Assembly (NCBI GenBank): GCA_031397815.1
Contig: JANNMJ010000238.1
Location: forward strand, 1 to 57,257
DNA from: JANNMJ01 sp031397815
Lineage (GTDB): Bacteria > Bacteroidota > Bacteroidia > Cytophagales > Hymenobacteraceae
DNA: 57,257 bases
Direction of reading: 5' to 3'
A program made the position numbers and the translations under genes. Positions 24,450-32,504 of the stretch are shown here, one piece after another (the stretch's first letter is position 1; every line of letters begins with the position of its first letter). The notes under the pieces were generated by a model that searched no databases, was not told the DNA's origin, and worked only from the letters and a program-made list of their open reading frames with translations.

Positions 24450-24507
24450 TAGACCAGTGCGTATTAGCGAAGGTTGCCGGGGAAGTCAAATTCCATTTTC
24501 CGTAGTC
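24450..24507. repeat. Shared upstream element, copy 1 (AGACCAGTGC...TTAGCGAAGG)
   Basis: A stretch of about 58 bp containing AGACCAGTGC, TTAGCGAAGGTTGCCG and CAAATTC matches 30511-30568 at roughly 80% of positions by eye. This copy lies about 118 bp upstream of paralogue A's start codon. The other lies about 57 bp upstream of the 1316-aa surface-protein gene. It is a candidate regulatory or mobile sequence. Confidence 0.7.
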
Positions 24508-24557
24508 GGCCGGGTATTCTTTATTCTGATTTTCGACTGAAAATCACTCCCCCCACC

Positions 24558-26492
24558 CTACCACCGCACCACCCGCTTCTGCACCCGCCGACCGTCGGGC
24601 CACGTCAGGCGCAACAGGTACAGCCCCGCCGCTTCCCGGCTCAGGTCCACCGCCGTCTCGGCGCCCCCGCGCGCCAGCGCCCCCTGCGCCACCGTGCGGC
24701 CCACCGCGTCGGTCACCGACCAAACGCCCTCCTGCTCTTTCGCGCTGCTGCGCACCCCGAACACCCCGCTTGCGCTCGGGTTCGGCCACACCTGCACGCT
24801 CGCCGCCAATTCCTCGGCCACGCCCAGCGGGCCGAGCGGAAAGTACTCGGTGCACGTCTGGCAGAACAGGTTGTTGGTCACGCACTGACGCACCCGCACC
24901 GGGTCGGGCGTCAGGTACTGGTGCTGCCCCACCCAGCCCGTATCCACCGGTGAGCCGTCGCCCCATTCCCACGTACACATGCTCAGCTCCGCGTAGCGCG
25001 GCCCGGCGGCGGTCGTCGAGTCACCGGGCAGAATCACAAAGTTGGGGAACGGCTGCTGCACGGTGCCTGTCAGTTGCGGCGCGGCGGGCGGACGGGCGCA
25101 GTAGTCCGGCACCCACGGCAGCGGCAGACCCGTGTATTGGATAACAGCGTGCACGTATTCCGGTGCTCCACCGGCTACCAGTCGCCCCGTTTGCCCCAAC
25201 ACGGCCACCGTGCCGTCGGAGCCGTAATCCCACGCCAGAGCGGGAAAGCCGGGGTAGTAGCCTGGCAGCCCGGCTACGCGGCGCATCCACTCCACCTGCC
25301 CCGCCGCACTCACTCCCACCAGATAAGCTTGTCCGTACCGGCTCGCCGTATCGGGGCTCATCGCGTAGTTGAGCAGCAGCACGTACCCGCCCGCCTGCGT
25401 GGGCTGCACATCGACCACGCTGCCGTAGCCGCCCGGCCCCGGATAACGGTGCACCAGCGACGTGTCGGGCACTCCCGTCACCCACTCCCGCCGCCCCGCC
25501 GAATCGAGCTTCACCACCAGCCCCGCCCGCCGACTGTCGAACATATCGGCCGCCGTGCGCGGCACCTGATACCCCACCGTGATGGTGCCCCCGTCGGGGG
25601 TGGCCCGGCTCACCACCGGGTACTGCACCAGCCCTTCCTGCCCCACCCACCGCGTGCGAATCGTATCGCCCTGCGGCGTGAGCCAGCCCAGCCACGGCTG
25701 CTTGCGCCAGTATTGGCTCCACGGCCCCGGCCGGTAGCCCCACCCCGTCGCCAGATACGCCCCCGTCGGCAAGGGCGTCAGGTCGTACCACTCGCGGTGA
25801 AAAGCGGGCCAGTCCTGCACCGTCCGGTGAGTTACTGCGGCCGGGCGCCGTTGGTAACGCCGCGTCGCCGTGGCGGGCAGCAGCGAAGAGCGCCGGTCGA
25901 GATTACTGATCTGCAAATAGCCGTCGGGTAATTTCACGACCGGCTGCGCCGCCGCCGCCAGCGCGAGATACCGCGCCCCGATTTCGTAACCCGGCTCGGG
26001 CAGCGTCGAAATCACGCGGCGGTTGCCCGCCGTATCCACCTCCATCACGAAGGAGCCTTCGTAAAGCGGTAAGCCGTAATTCGACGTGGTCCATTTAATA
26101 TCGAATCCGCCGAAAAAGCTCCCATTGCCATTGGACGTTTGAGAAATCCCGAAGGCGCTCGCAATCCCATTGCGCGGGTAGCGAATCACCGGCAGCGTGT
26201 CGCCGGTTTGAGCGTTAATCGGCCAGACGGACGCATTCGCCCGGGTAAACCGCTGGATCGTGGGGTCATAATCCCACACTTCCGACCCGATCACCCCATA
26301 GCGACCGGGAGTTAACCGCAAAATATCGGAGCGGTATTTTGTCAGCAGATTCGTGCTGGTGTTGAGATCAGTCGGCAAGGCGGCTCGCCAGCTCAACGTG
26401 CCGGGTTGAGCGAGGCTCAGGTGTGCTTTTGCCACCAGCAAAAGGCTGAGTACAGCAACGCGTACGTTGTTCGAAAAGACCAGATAATGCAT
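24558..26492 (-). CDS. PKD/T9SS surface protein, paralogue B
   Basis: A 644-residue paralogue of the protein at 22407-24332, with the same order of signal peptide (AHLSLA|QPGTLSW), propeller-like body, PKD-like module (CTWEWGDGSPVDTGW), Cys-rich segment and T9SS sorting domain (VWPNPSASGVFGV). I start at ATG 26492 (MHYLVFSNNVRV), 11 bp after the stop of the large upstream surface-protein gene, so the two probably share a transcript. Identity with paralogue A is very high over most of the last 450 residues but drops in a patch around PGYYPGFPALAWDYGSD and over the N-terminal 200 residues. That mosaic pattern fits tandem duplication followed by divergence and gene conversion. Confidence 0.88.
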   Translation of the reverse strand: MHYLVFSNNVRVAVLSLLLVAKAHLSLAQPGTLSWRAALPTDLNTSTNLLTKYRSDILRLTPGRYGVIGSEVWDYDPTIQRFTRANASVWPINAQTGDTLPVIRYPRNGIASAFGISQTSNGNGSFFGGFDIKWTTSNYGLPLYEGSFVMEVDTAGNRRVISTLPEPGYEIGARYLALAAAAQPVVKLPDGYLQISNLDRRSSLLPATATRRYQRRPAAVTHRTVQDWPAFHREWYDLTPLPTGAYLATGWGYRPGPWSQYWRKQPWLGWLTPQGDTIRTRWVGQEGLVQYPVVSRATPDGGTITVGYQVPRTAADMFDSRRAGLVVKLDSAGRREWVTGVPDTSLVHRYPGPGGYGSVVDVQPTQAGGYVLLLNYAMSPDTASRYGQAYLVGVSAAGQVEWMRRVAGLPGYYPGFPALAWDYGSDGTVAVLGQTGRLVAGGAPEYVHAVIQYTGLPLPWVPDYCARPPAAPQLTGTVQQPFPNFVILPGDSTTAAGPRYAELSMCTWEWGDGSPVDTGWVGQHQYLTPDPVRVRQCVTNNLFCQTCTEYFPLGPLGVAEELAASVQVWPNPSASGVFGVRSSAKEQEGVWSVTDAVGRTVAQGALARGGAETAVDLSREAAGLYLLRLTWPDGRRVQKRVVRW

Positions 26493-26503
26493 CAAAGTAA
26501 GAG

Positions 26504-29500
26504 TTATTCGTGCGTTATCTGTACCCGACGGCTCGACACCGGCTGCCCCGAAATACTCAACCGGCATACATATAGACCGTCTGGAATAGCTGCCACATTA
26601 ATAGTTACCGACTTGGCCCCAGTTGGTACCAGCACTGTGTGGATCGATTGGCCGAAAAGGTTTATCAATGTCAGCATTTGCACTTGGTCAGACTCGCCTT
26701 TCGCGCCGCCTGACCACTCAACACTCAGCTCTGTGCTAGCCGGATTTGGGCTACAAAACAGAGACGACCCATCGGCGGGCATATCAGCGTCATTTACATG
26801 GGCCGTAGACGCACGCTGCCAGCCGTGGCTAGCATAACTTAAAGCGGCACAATTCTGTCCGGAAGAAGCACTAAACTCTGGCTGACCAGTAGGTACGGGT
26901 GGATAACTAATACTAAAACCGTAACTATTCGCCAACGCCTCCGAGTAGGGTATTCCGTAGAATGTCCTATAGCTGATCAGAGTGGAGCTATTGTTACTGA
27001 CGTAGTTCATATTCCATAGCGTATGCTGCGTGGGCCAGCAGGTGGCAGGAAAGCAGGCGGGCATTACGCCCATAAACAACCACTTGTTACCCATCACTCC
27101 TTCAAGCGTTGGCAATGCCTGAGGGAAGATTGCTTGTCGGCGAGGATTATCCATCGTCAGTGTGGCACCACTCACGACGTAGATACTGTAGTTGTCGCCT
27201 TCAATCGTATTCCCACTATTTTGCTGACCGTGTGAGGTATCGTAAGTACTGGGACTCCGCTCGAAGGTGTTGCACGCGATGTAGAGCGTATTGGCATTCG
27301 GTGTACTCGGGATACTGGGCATATTAGGAGCGCCAGCCGTCACGAGTACTGCCTTGTCGCAGTTCTTGAACAAGTTGTCTACTACGGCTCCGGCAGGAGC
27401 AAACAGGCCTTCCAAACCCGCTGAGAGCTCGGAGAAGTTGTTATGCCGGATATTGATCCCCTTGACATCATCCAAGCCATTCCCTAGTGGGCCGATGACG
27501 TTGTACAGCCACGCACCCACGTGCCGGGTACCCACATAAGGAAAGGCCGGGTTGATTCGCTTCGAAACAAAGCCGTTACTGGTCAGACTCAGGTTGGCGC
27601 CGTCTACAAACAGGCCGTAGGATTGGTACCACTGCCGATTCGAGAGGGTGAACATATAGCCGATATGAGCCGGGTTGAGCATCCCGTACAACTCATTCAG
27701 CTGATCCGGACTGGTACGCGGCGTAGACTCCGCAGACGCCAGCAGAAACACATTATTATGCAAGTAAAGCGCATTGGGTTCAGGCACGCCGGTATTGGCA
27801 GGGGTGGCTGCGCAATAAATTCCGGCCAGGAGCGGGGTATCGAAGGTATTCCCCGTAAAATGGGTGCTGGAGTTACGGTCTTGTGCTTGCCCTAGCTTCA
27901 GTGGCCCAGGGGCGTACAGACTCAGCCACGCCGGAGCGAAATAATTGTCGGCAATGGTCGCCTGACTCCAGTCGCCACTCAGTTTCAAATGATAAAAACT
28001 GTAAGTGGTGTTAGTAGTGGTGGAAGCGTAGGGACGCTTGAAATACGCCGGATTACCGCCGAAGAAGCAGTTGACGATTTGCGTTGAGGAGGTGGCCTGC
28101 GTGTTGGCGGGCATCGCGCAGGTAATCCCACGTAGGTTGTAAAGGAAATTGGTATCGAAGAGGTACAAATTTCCGTAGCCGCTGCCGGAAGAATTATCGC
28201 ACTGGACCGAATTTTCCGAGTGCGAGATCTCGGCCCGGCGCCCATTAGGCGCTTTCTCCGTCATGAGGTAGCATTCCGGGTCCGCGAGGTAAATGCCATC
28301 CCAGAGGGCGTCGCAAGCGGCTGTCAGGGTACCACCTTTTACCCAGAGCGTGGCCTTATCGAACGTCATACGACGGTTCGGGGGAAACAGCAGCACCGCT
28401 CCCGGCTCCACGATGACCATACACTTCTCGAACCGGATGTTGTAAGCATCGGGCATCAGGTACGTGGTATTAGCCGCAAAAGTGACGTTCTGCGAAATAA
28501 CCCCGTATCCGTTATCAAGGTGTAGGTCATCGAAGACGACGAGGCTGGCGTCGGTGCAATCTAGGCGGCACACATCCGGCGCCAGCTGCACTGTCACGTT
28601 TCCGACTTCAACATCGGTAGCGGGTTGCCCGCCGGGGGTCGGCACCACCACGTGCAGGGTGTACGTAGTAGTCTGCACGAGCGAGGCCTGATAAAACGGA
28701 CTTGCATCTACCGGCGATTGCCAGGTGGGGTCCAGATCGTTCGTCCAGTAATACGTTGCACCGCTGCTTTCGGGCAGGGGGCAGCTGGCATAAAGGTCGA
28801 ATTTTTCGCCGCACGCCACTGTCTCTTCTCCTTTCAGCAATGGGTACGGGAAGGGCGATAACCGTACGTCGTCGACAAAATAATAAGCCCCGTTAACCCC
28901 GCCACTACGCGGGCTACCCGGCCCTGGCGGCGGCCCGGGCTGTGGCCCGTCGCATATGACCGCCGGCGCTGGGCCCGGGTTGAGCGGATCATCGTCAACA
29001 AAATTGCCGATGATGGCGTATTTCTCCCCCCCTTGCGCGCGAAAGCAGCCGGAAATCTTCACCCACTCTCCCAACGGCGCTAATGAGCCATGCGCCATAT
29101 GCACCTGCGGCTGAGCGGGCGGTGCAGTGGCGTAGGTACCCCCCGTGCTGGCAGGCAGCACCCGCAGCAGGTTGGAGGCGGAGTTGAACCAATCGGCAGT
29201 GGGTTCCTGCACTGACATATAAAGGCCAATTTCCCTGACCTTACAGCTACTCAAATCGGAGCGGCTAACGTAAAACTCCCCGTAATACCATTTGTCCGTC
29301 AGAAGCGCTACCTCTTCCGGTAGCTGCTGTTGGATATAATCGTGGAAGGGCAGCCCACCATTGTTACCTGCGTGCGCAAAAAAACCCATGTAGGCCGAGC
29401 CACCATGCGCAGGTTGATCTAGGGCAAACTGGTTTCCGGGCACCCCAACCGCACCCGCCACAGGGCCTTGACCAGTACTGGCTACGTGAAAATAATCCGG

Positions 29501-30454
29501 CGTACCGCCTCCAAGCGTACTTCGCCAGCATCCGGCGTCGGATGTTCCTAACCCATTCGGGCCACCCAAATTCCCTATAGTATTCGTGAGCGTGCCGTGA
29601 ATCTCGATTCCACCGTTGCTCACGACCGTACTGCCCCAGTCTTTATCACAGTCTTTCTCAATTAAGCACGGCGGACTAGATGTCGCTGGCCGGGGCCACC
29701 CGGCCGCCACAAAGGCCGGCAAGCCAACCAAAGCATCCAATTGAGTCACTTGAATGGCGGCGGCACTGAACAGCGCCAATTGCCCCAATTGCACGCCTTG
29801 AACCTGAACGTTCCCCTGCGCCAACACAACGCCCGGGAAAACCGCTCCATCGGATATGGTCACCTGACCGCCTACGCACCAGATCAAATTAGCCGGATCG
29901 ACATCTCCTAGCCGGATGCGGGCGCCCGCCGTCACCAGTAAATCGCCCGTTATATACACTACGTAACGCGCCGAGCTAGTACCCGCCAGCTCCCAACGAG
30001 TCGTGTCGAGCGCCAGGGAGCCATTGACTCGGTAGGCGCCCGCCGCCGCTGGCTTTGGAAAAGTATTTATGCTGACGATTTGCCCCGCCAAGCCCTGACA
30101 ATAGGTGTATGCTGCCTGAGCGTCAGTAATGGCCCCGACCACCGACCCTGCACCACTCGCCAACACACTATCCGTAGCGGCCACGAACGGGCTGATAGCC
30201 CCCGCCGACCCTATTTTCCCCCATGCAGTAGCCCCGGAGCTATCGGTGGTGATGGCGCTACCGGCCAGTAGTCCATAGTGGGCGGCCCGGCCGAGTGGGA
30301 CCGAAATAGATTGTGCCTGACTGCGGCCAGTCAGCAAAACACTAATGATTACCACAGCAGCAGCCAGTAATTGGCGCTTGGCTATAGCAGAATTTCTTCC
30401 CAGAATACCATACAATCTGGGGGGGGGGGGGCAATTTGGAAAAGTTGTTTTCAT
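26504..30454 (-). CDS. Large ice-binding-like (DUF3494) and beta-helix T9SS surface protein
   Basis: A 1316-residue exported protein. ATG 30454 (MKTTFPNC) starts an n-region encoded across a 13-C tract, followed by QLLAAAVVIISVLL and cleavage RSQA|QSISVP. Residues of about 50-255 resemble the DUF3494 ice-binding-like fold: LGRAAHYGLLAGSAI, DAQAAYTYCQGLAG, YVVYITGDLLVTAGARIRL, NLIWCVGGQVTISDGAVF, GVVLAQGNVQV. A jelly-roll-like module follows, then a repeat-bearing region and a long right-handed beta-helix-like region (about 680-1180). The T9SS sorting domain starts FCSPNPASTELSV and ends RRVQITHE. DUF3494 proteins include antifreeze proteins and adhesins; which applies here is unknown. Confidence 0.8.
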   Translation of the reverse strand: MKTTFPNCPPPPRLYGILGRNSAIAKRQLLAAAVVIISVLLTGRSQAQSISVPLGRAAHYGLLAGSAITTDSSGATAWGKIGSAGAISPFVAATDSVLASGAGSVVGAITDAQAAYTYCQGLAGQIVSINTFPKPAAAGAYRVNGSLALDTTRWELAGTSSARYVVYITGDLLVTAGARIRLGDVDPANLIWCVGGQVTISDGAVFPGVVLAQGNVQVQGVQLGQLALFSAAAIQVTQLDALVGLPAFVAAGWPRPATSSPPCLIEKDCDKDWGSTVVSNGGIEIHGTLTNTIGNLGGPNGLGTSDAGCWRSTLGGGTPDYFHVASTGQGPVAGAVGVPGNQFALDQPAHGGSAYMGFFAHAGNNGGLPFHDYIQQQLPEEVALLTDKWYYGEFYVSRSDLSSCKVREIGLYMSVQEPTADWFNSASNLLRVLPASTGGTYATAPPAQPQVHMAHGSLAPLGEWVKISGCFRAQGGEKYAIIGNFVDDDPLNPGPAPAVICDGPQPGPPPGPGSPRSGGVNGAYYFVDDVRLSPFPYPLLKGEETVACGEKFDLYASCPLPESSGATYYWTNDLDPTWQSPVDASPFYQASLVQTTTYTLHVVVPTPGGQPATDVEVGNVTVQLAPDVCRLDCTDASLVVFDDLHLDNGYGVISQNVTFAANTTYLMPDAYNIRFEKCMVIVEPGAVLLFPPNRRMTFDKATLWVKGGTLTAACDALWDGIYLADPECYLMTEKAPNGRRAEISHSENSVQCDNSSGSGYGNLYLFDTNFLYNLRGITCAMPANTQATSSTQIVNCFFGGNPAYFKRPYASTTTNTTYSFYHLKLSGDWSQATIADNYFAPAWLSLYAPGPLKLGQAQDRNSSTHFTGNTFDTPLLAGIYCAATPANTGVPEPNALYLHNNVFLLASAESTPRTSPDQLNELYGMLNPAHIGYMFTLSNRQWYQSYGLFVDGANLSLTSNGFVSKRINPAFPYVGTRHVGAWLYNVIGPLGNGLDDVKGINIRHNNFSELSAGLEGLFAPAGAVVDNLFKNCDKAVLVTAGAPNMPSIPSTPNANTLYIACNTFERSPSTYDTSHGQQNSGNTIEGDNYSIYVVSGATLTMDNPRRQAIFPQALPTLEGVMGNKWLFMGVMPACFPATCWPTQHTLWNMNYVSNNSSTLISYRTFYGIPYSEALANSYGFSISYPPVPTGQPEFSASSGQNCAALSYASHGWQRASTAHVNDADMPADGSSLFCSPNPASTELSVEWSGGAKGESDQVQMLTLINLFGQSIHTVLVPTGAKSVTINVAAIPDGLYVCRLSISGQPVSSRRVQITHE
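30419..30431. repeat. 13-nt G (coding-strand C) homopolymer at the 5' end of the surface-protein gene
   Basis: Thirteen consecutive G on the plus strand, read as CCCs encoding Cys-Pro-Pro-Pro-Pro at codons 8-12. A single-base length change would throw the frame before the signal-peptide core. An in-frame TTG sits two codons downstream of the tract (30413-30415) and could serve as an alternative start. Confidence 0.85.
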
Positions 30455-30510
30455 CGTCTCAACATTTTTAATAAAGAACGACACACATCTGTCAAACGGC
30501 AGTTGCACGT

Positions 30511-30568
30511 TAGACCAGTGCTAGTTAGCGAAGGTTGCCGTGTAATCCAAATTCTATTTTTCGTCTTC
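30511..30568. repeat. Shared upstream element, copy 2
   Basis: Matches 24450-24507 (see that entry): TAGACCAGTGC, TTAGCGAAGGTTGCCG and CCAAATTC are kept. It lies upstream of the 1316-aa surface-protein gene on the minus strand. Confidence 0.7.
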
Positions 30569-30688
30569 GTCTGCGGTCAACTAAGGTTACAATATTGTCG
30601 CCCTTGGTCCGCTCTTACAGTCTAAACGGCTCGGCGGGCCACCCACCATTCAATAAACCCCCCTCTTACCCCCTCCCACCCCTACTTT

Positions 30689-31816
30689 ATGCGCTCTATC
30701 CTCAAACGTATCGGCCGTTGGCTGGGCATTTTCCTGTTGACGCTGGTCGTGGCGGTTACGCTGTTTCTTAATCTGAGTCCGGAGTTCGGTGGAACGCCTT
30801 CCGAGGAGCGCCGCACGGCTTACGCGGCTTCCGGGCACTATACCGACGGCGAGTTTCAGAACCTCATCCCCACCCGCCTGATGACCGGTGGCAACACCAG
30901 CCTGCTAGGGTCGGCGTGGAAGTTCCTGACGACCAAAGGAGCCCACGAAAACCCCGACCATCCGCTCCCCACGCAGCCCCTCGACCCGCTCACGCTCCGC
31001 ACCCACCCCTCTGGCCTGCTCCGCGTGACGTGGTTCGGTCATTCGGCGAGCCTCGTCGAGATCAACGGCCGCCGAATCCTCTTCGACCCGATGCTCAGCA
31101 TCGAGATGGGGCCGCTCTCCCTCGTTACGCCGCGCCGCTACAACCCCGCCATCGCCATCACCGCCGATGCGCTGCCGCCCATCGACGCCGTGCTCATCTC
31201 CCACGACCATTACGACCACCTCGACTATCAATCTATCCGCCGCCTCACCCCCAAAACTGCCCATTTCTACGTCCCGCTCGGCATCGGCGCGCATCTGTTG
31301 GCGTGGGGGGTGCCTCCGGCGAAAATCACCGAGCTGGATTGGCACGACTCCATCCAGCTTCCCGGCCTAACCATCGTCAGCACCCCGGCGCGGCACTTTT
31401 CGGGGCGCGGCCTCACCAACCGTAACTCCACTTCGTGGTCTTCGTGGGTTCTCAAGGCGCCCACACAGCGCATCTTCTACAGCGGCGACGGCGGTTACGG
31501 CCCTCACTTCCGCCAAATCGGCGCCCAACACGGCCCCTTCGACCTCGCCCTCATCGAATGCGGCCAATACAACGCCGACTGGGCCGAAATCCACATGATG
31601 CCGGAGCAATCCGTCCAAGCCGCCCTCGACGTCCGCGCCCGCGCAATGCTCCCCGTCCATTGGGGCGCCTTCACCGAAGCCCACCACGCCTGGAACGACC
31701 CCATCGAGCGCGCCACCGCCGCCGCCGCCCGCCTGCATCAGCCCATCGCCACCCCCCGCCTCGGCGAGCCAGTCATCGTCGGCGCTCCCCTGCCAACCGC
31801 CGTGTGGTGGCGGTGA
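30689..31816 (+). CDS. Membrane-anchored MBL-fold metallo-hydrolase
   Basis: A 375-residue protein with a single N-terminal hydrophobic segment (about 12-30, LGIFLLTLVVAVTLFLNL) acting as anchor or uncleaved signal. The metallo-beta-lactamase fold follows. Its metal motif is SHDHYDHLD at about residue 171, preceded by VTWFGHSASLVEINGRRILFDP and followed by TPARHFSGRGL, FYSGDGGYG and LPVHWGAF. This arrangement is that of the NAPE-PLD/UlaG-like beta-lactamase-2 group (RomA-like in Bacteroidota), often phosphodiesterases or lactonases. The substrate is unknown. It stands alone, followed by a long repeat-bearing intergenic region. Confidence 0.88.
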   Translation: MRSILKRIGRWLGIFLLTLVVAVTLFLNLSPEFGGTPSEERRTAYAASGHYTDGEFQNLIPTRLMTGGNTSLLGSAWKFLTTKGAHENPDHPLPTQPLDPLTLRTHPSGLLRVTWFGHSASLVEINGRRILFDPMLSIEMGPLSLVTPRRYNPAIAITADALPPIDAVLISHDHYDHLDYQSIRRLTPKTAHFYVPLGIGAHLLAWGVPPAKITELDWHDSIQLPGLTIVSTPARHFSGRGLTNRNSTSWSSWVLKAPTQRIFYSGDGGYGPHFRQIGAQHGPFDLALIECGQYNADWAEIHMMPEQSVQAALDVRARAMLPVHWGAFTEAHHAWNDPIERATAAAARLHQPIATPRLGEPVIVGAPLPTAVWWR

Positions 31817-32059
31817 TGGTTGCGAAACTCCATTACCACAAATTGCGCTTGTTGCTTCTACCTTTTTTCTCTCAGTGTCGCAGAAACAGCCGCGACAGTC
31901 TTTACCCGCCCGGCAAGCCCCGCTAGGAGCTTCCTTCCGGTAGCCATTCCCGTTGCGTCGTCATTCGGCAGCCCCGTAGGGGCTACCCTAACGGCTGACT
32001 CGTGCGTCAAACGCATTTCTTTCCCCTTCAATACGCTTCCACGGTCTACCCTAGCCCTT

Positions 32060-32385
32060 CCGACGCCTTACATATCGTCTACCACATCTACCGTAGCGTT
32101 TCCCACGTCTTACATATCGTCTCCGACATCTACCATAGCGTTTCCCACACCTTACATAGCGTCTCCGAGGCCTTACATACCGTTTTCCACGTCTACCATA
32201 GCGTTTCCTACATCTACCTTAGCGTTTCCCACACCTTACATAGCGTGTCCGAGGTCTTACATAGCGTCTCCGATAGCCTTAAAACGCTCTGAGAGGGGTT
32301 TTTTATCGATTGAGCACTCATCCCAACGCTTCCGGCAGCCATCATAGCGTTTCCGGTGGTCGTAATAGCGTGTCCGGTAGCCGTT
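32060..32385. repeat. 21-bp intergenic tandem array (array 3)
   Basis: About ten contiguous degenerate 21-bp units run from about 32060 to 32280, with core TAGCGTTTCC (or ATCGTCTCC) and two alternating heads, CATCTACCA and CCTTACA. After a 60-bp interruption two more units appear (CATAGCGTTTCCGG and AATAGCGTGTCCGG, about 32343-32385). The period equals that of array 1 but the sequence is unrelated. Confidence 0.85.
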
Positions 32386-32434
32386 CCAAGCTATAAATGG
32401 CCTTTTTTTCGATTCCTCAGAATCATCAACAAGC

Positions 32435-32472
32435 GAAAACGCCCCGCCGGACGAGGTCCGACGGGGCGTTTC
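32435..32472. terminator. Intrinsic terminator of the enolase transcript
   Basis: Arms GAAAACGCCCCG and CGGGGCGTTTC with inner GCCGG/TCCGAC pairing. On the minus strand it ends in a T-run, 33 bp after the enolase stop. Confidence 0.85.
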
Positions 32473-32504
32473 AACTGAAAACCGAAGCTTAATCGGCTTT
32501 CAAC

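Larger units (their letters stand above)
31817..32504. other. 688-bp convergent intergenic region with array 3
   Basis: Between the MBL-fold hydrolase and enolase. The first about 200 bp show no gene or structure I can name. About 32060-32385 is occupied by 21-bp repeats and 32435-32472 by a terminator. Overlapping open frames through the repeats are judged to be by-products of the 21-bp period. Confidence 0.7.

Noticed and set aside
22344..25931. Plus-strand His/Arg/Pro-rich open frames (462 aa and 285 aa) opposite paralogues A and B
   Set aside because: They are duplicated only because the real minus-strand genes are duplicated; composition is shadow-like.
32002..32292. Heptad-repeat peptide frame through array 3
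   Set aside because: A 21-bp period keeps frames open by default; overlapping frames are equally open, the start would be GTG, and no promoter box is near. Kept as a test in the findings, not as a gene.
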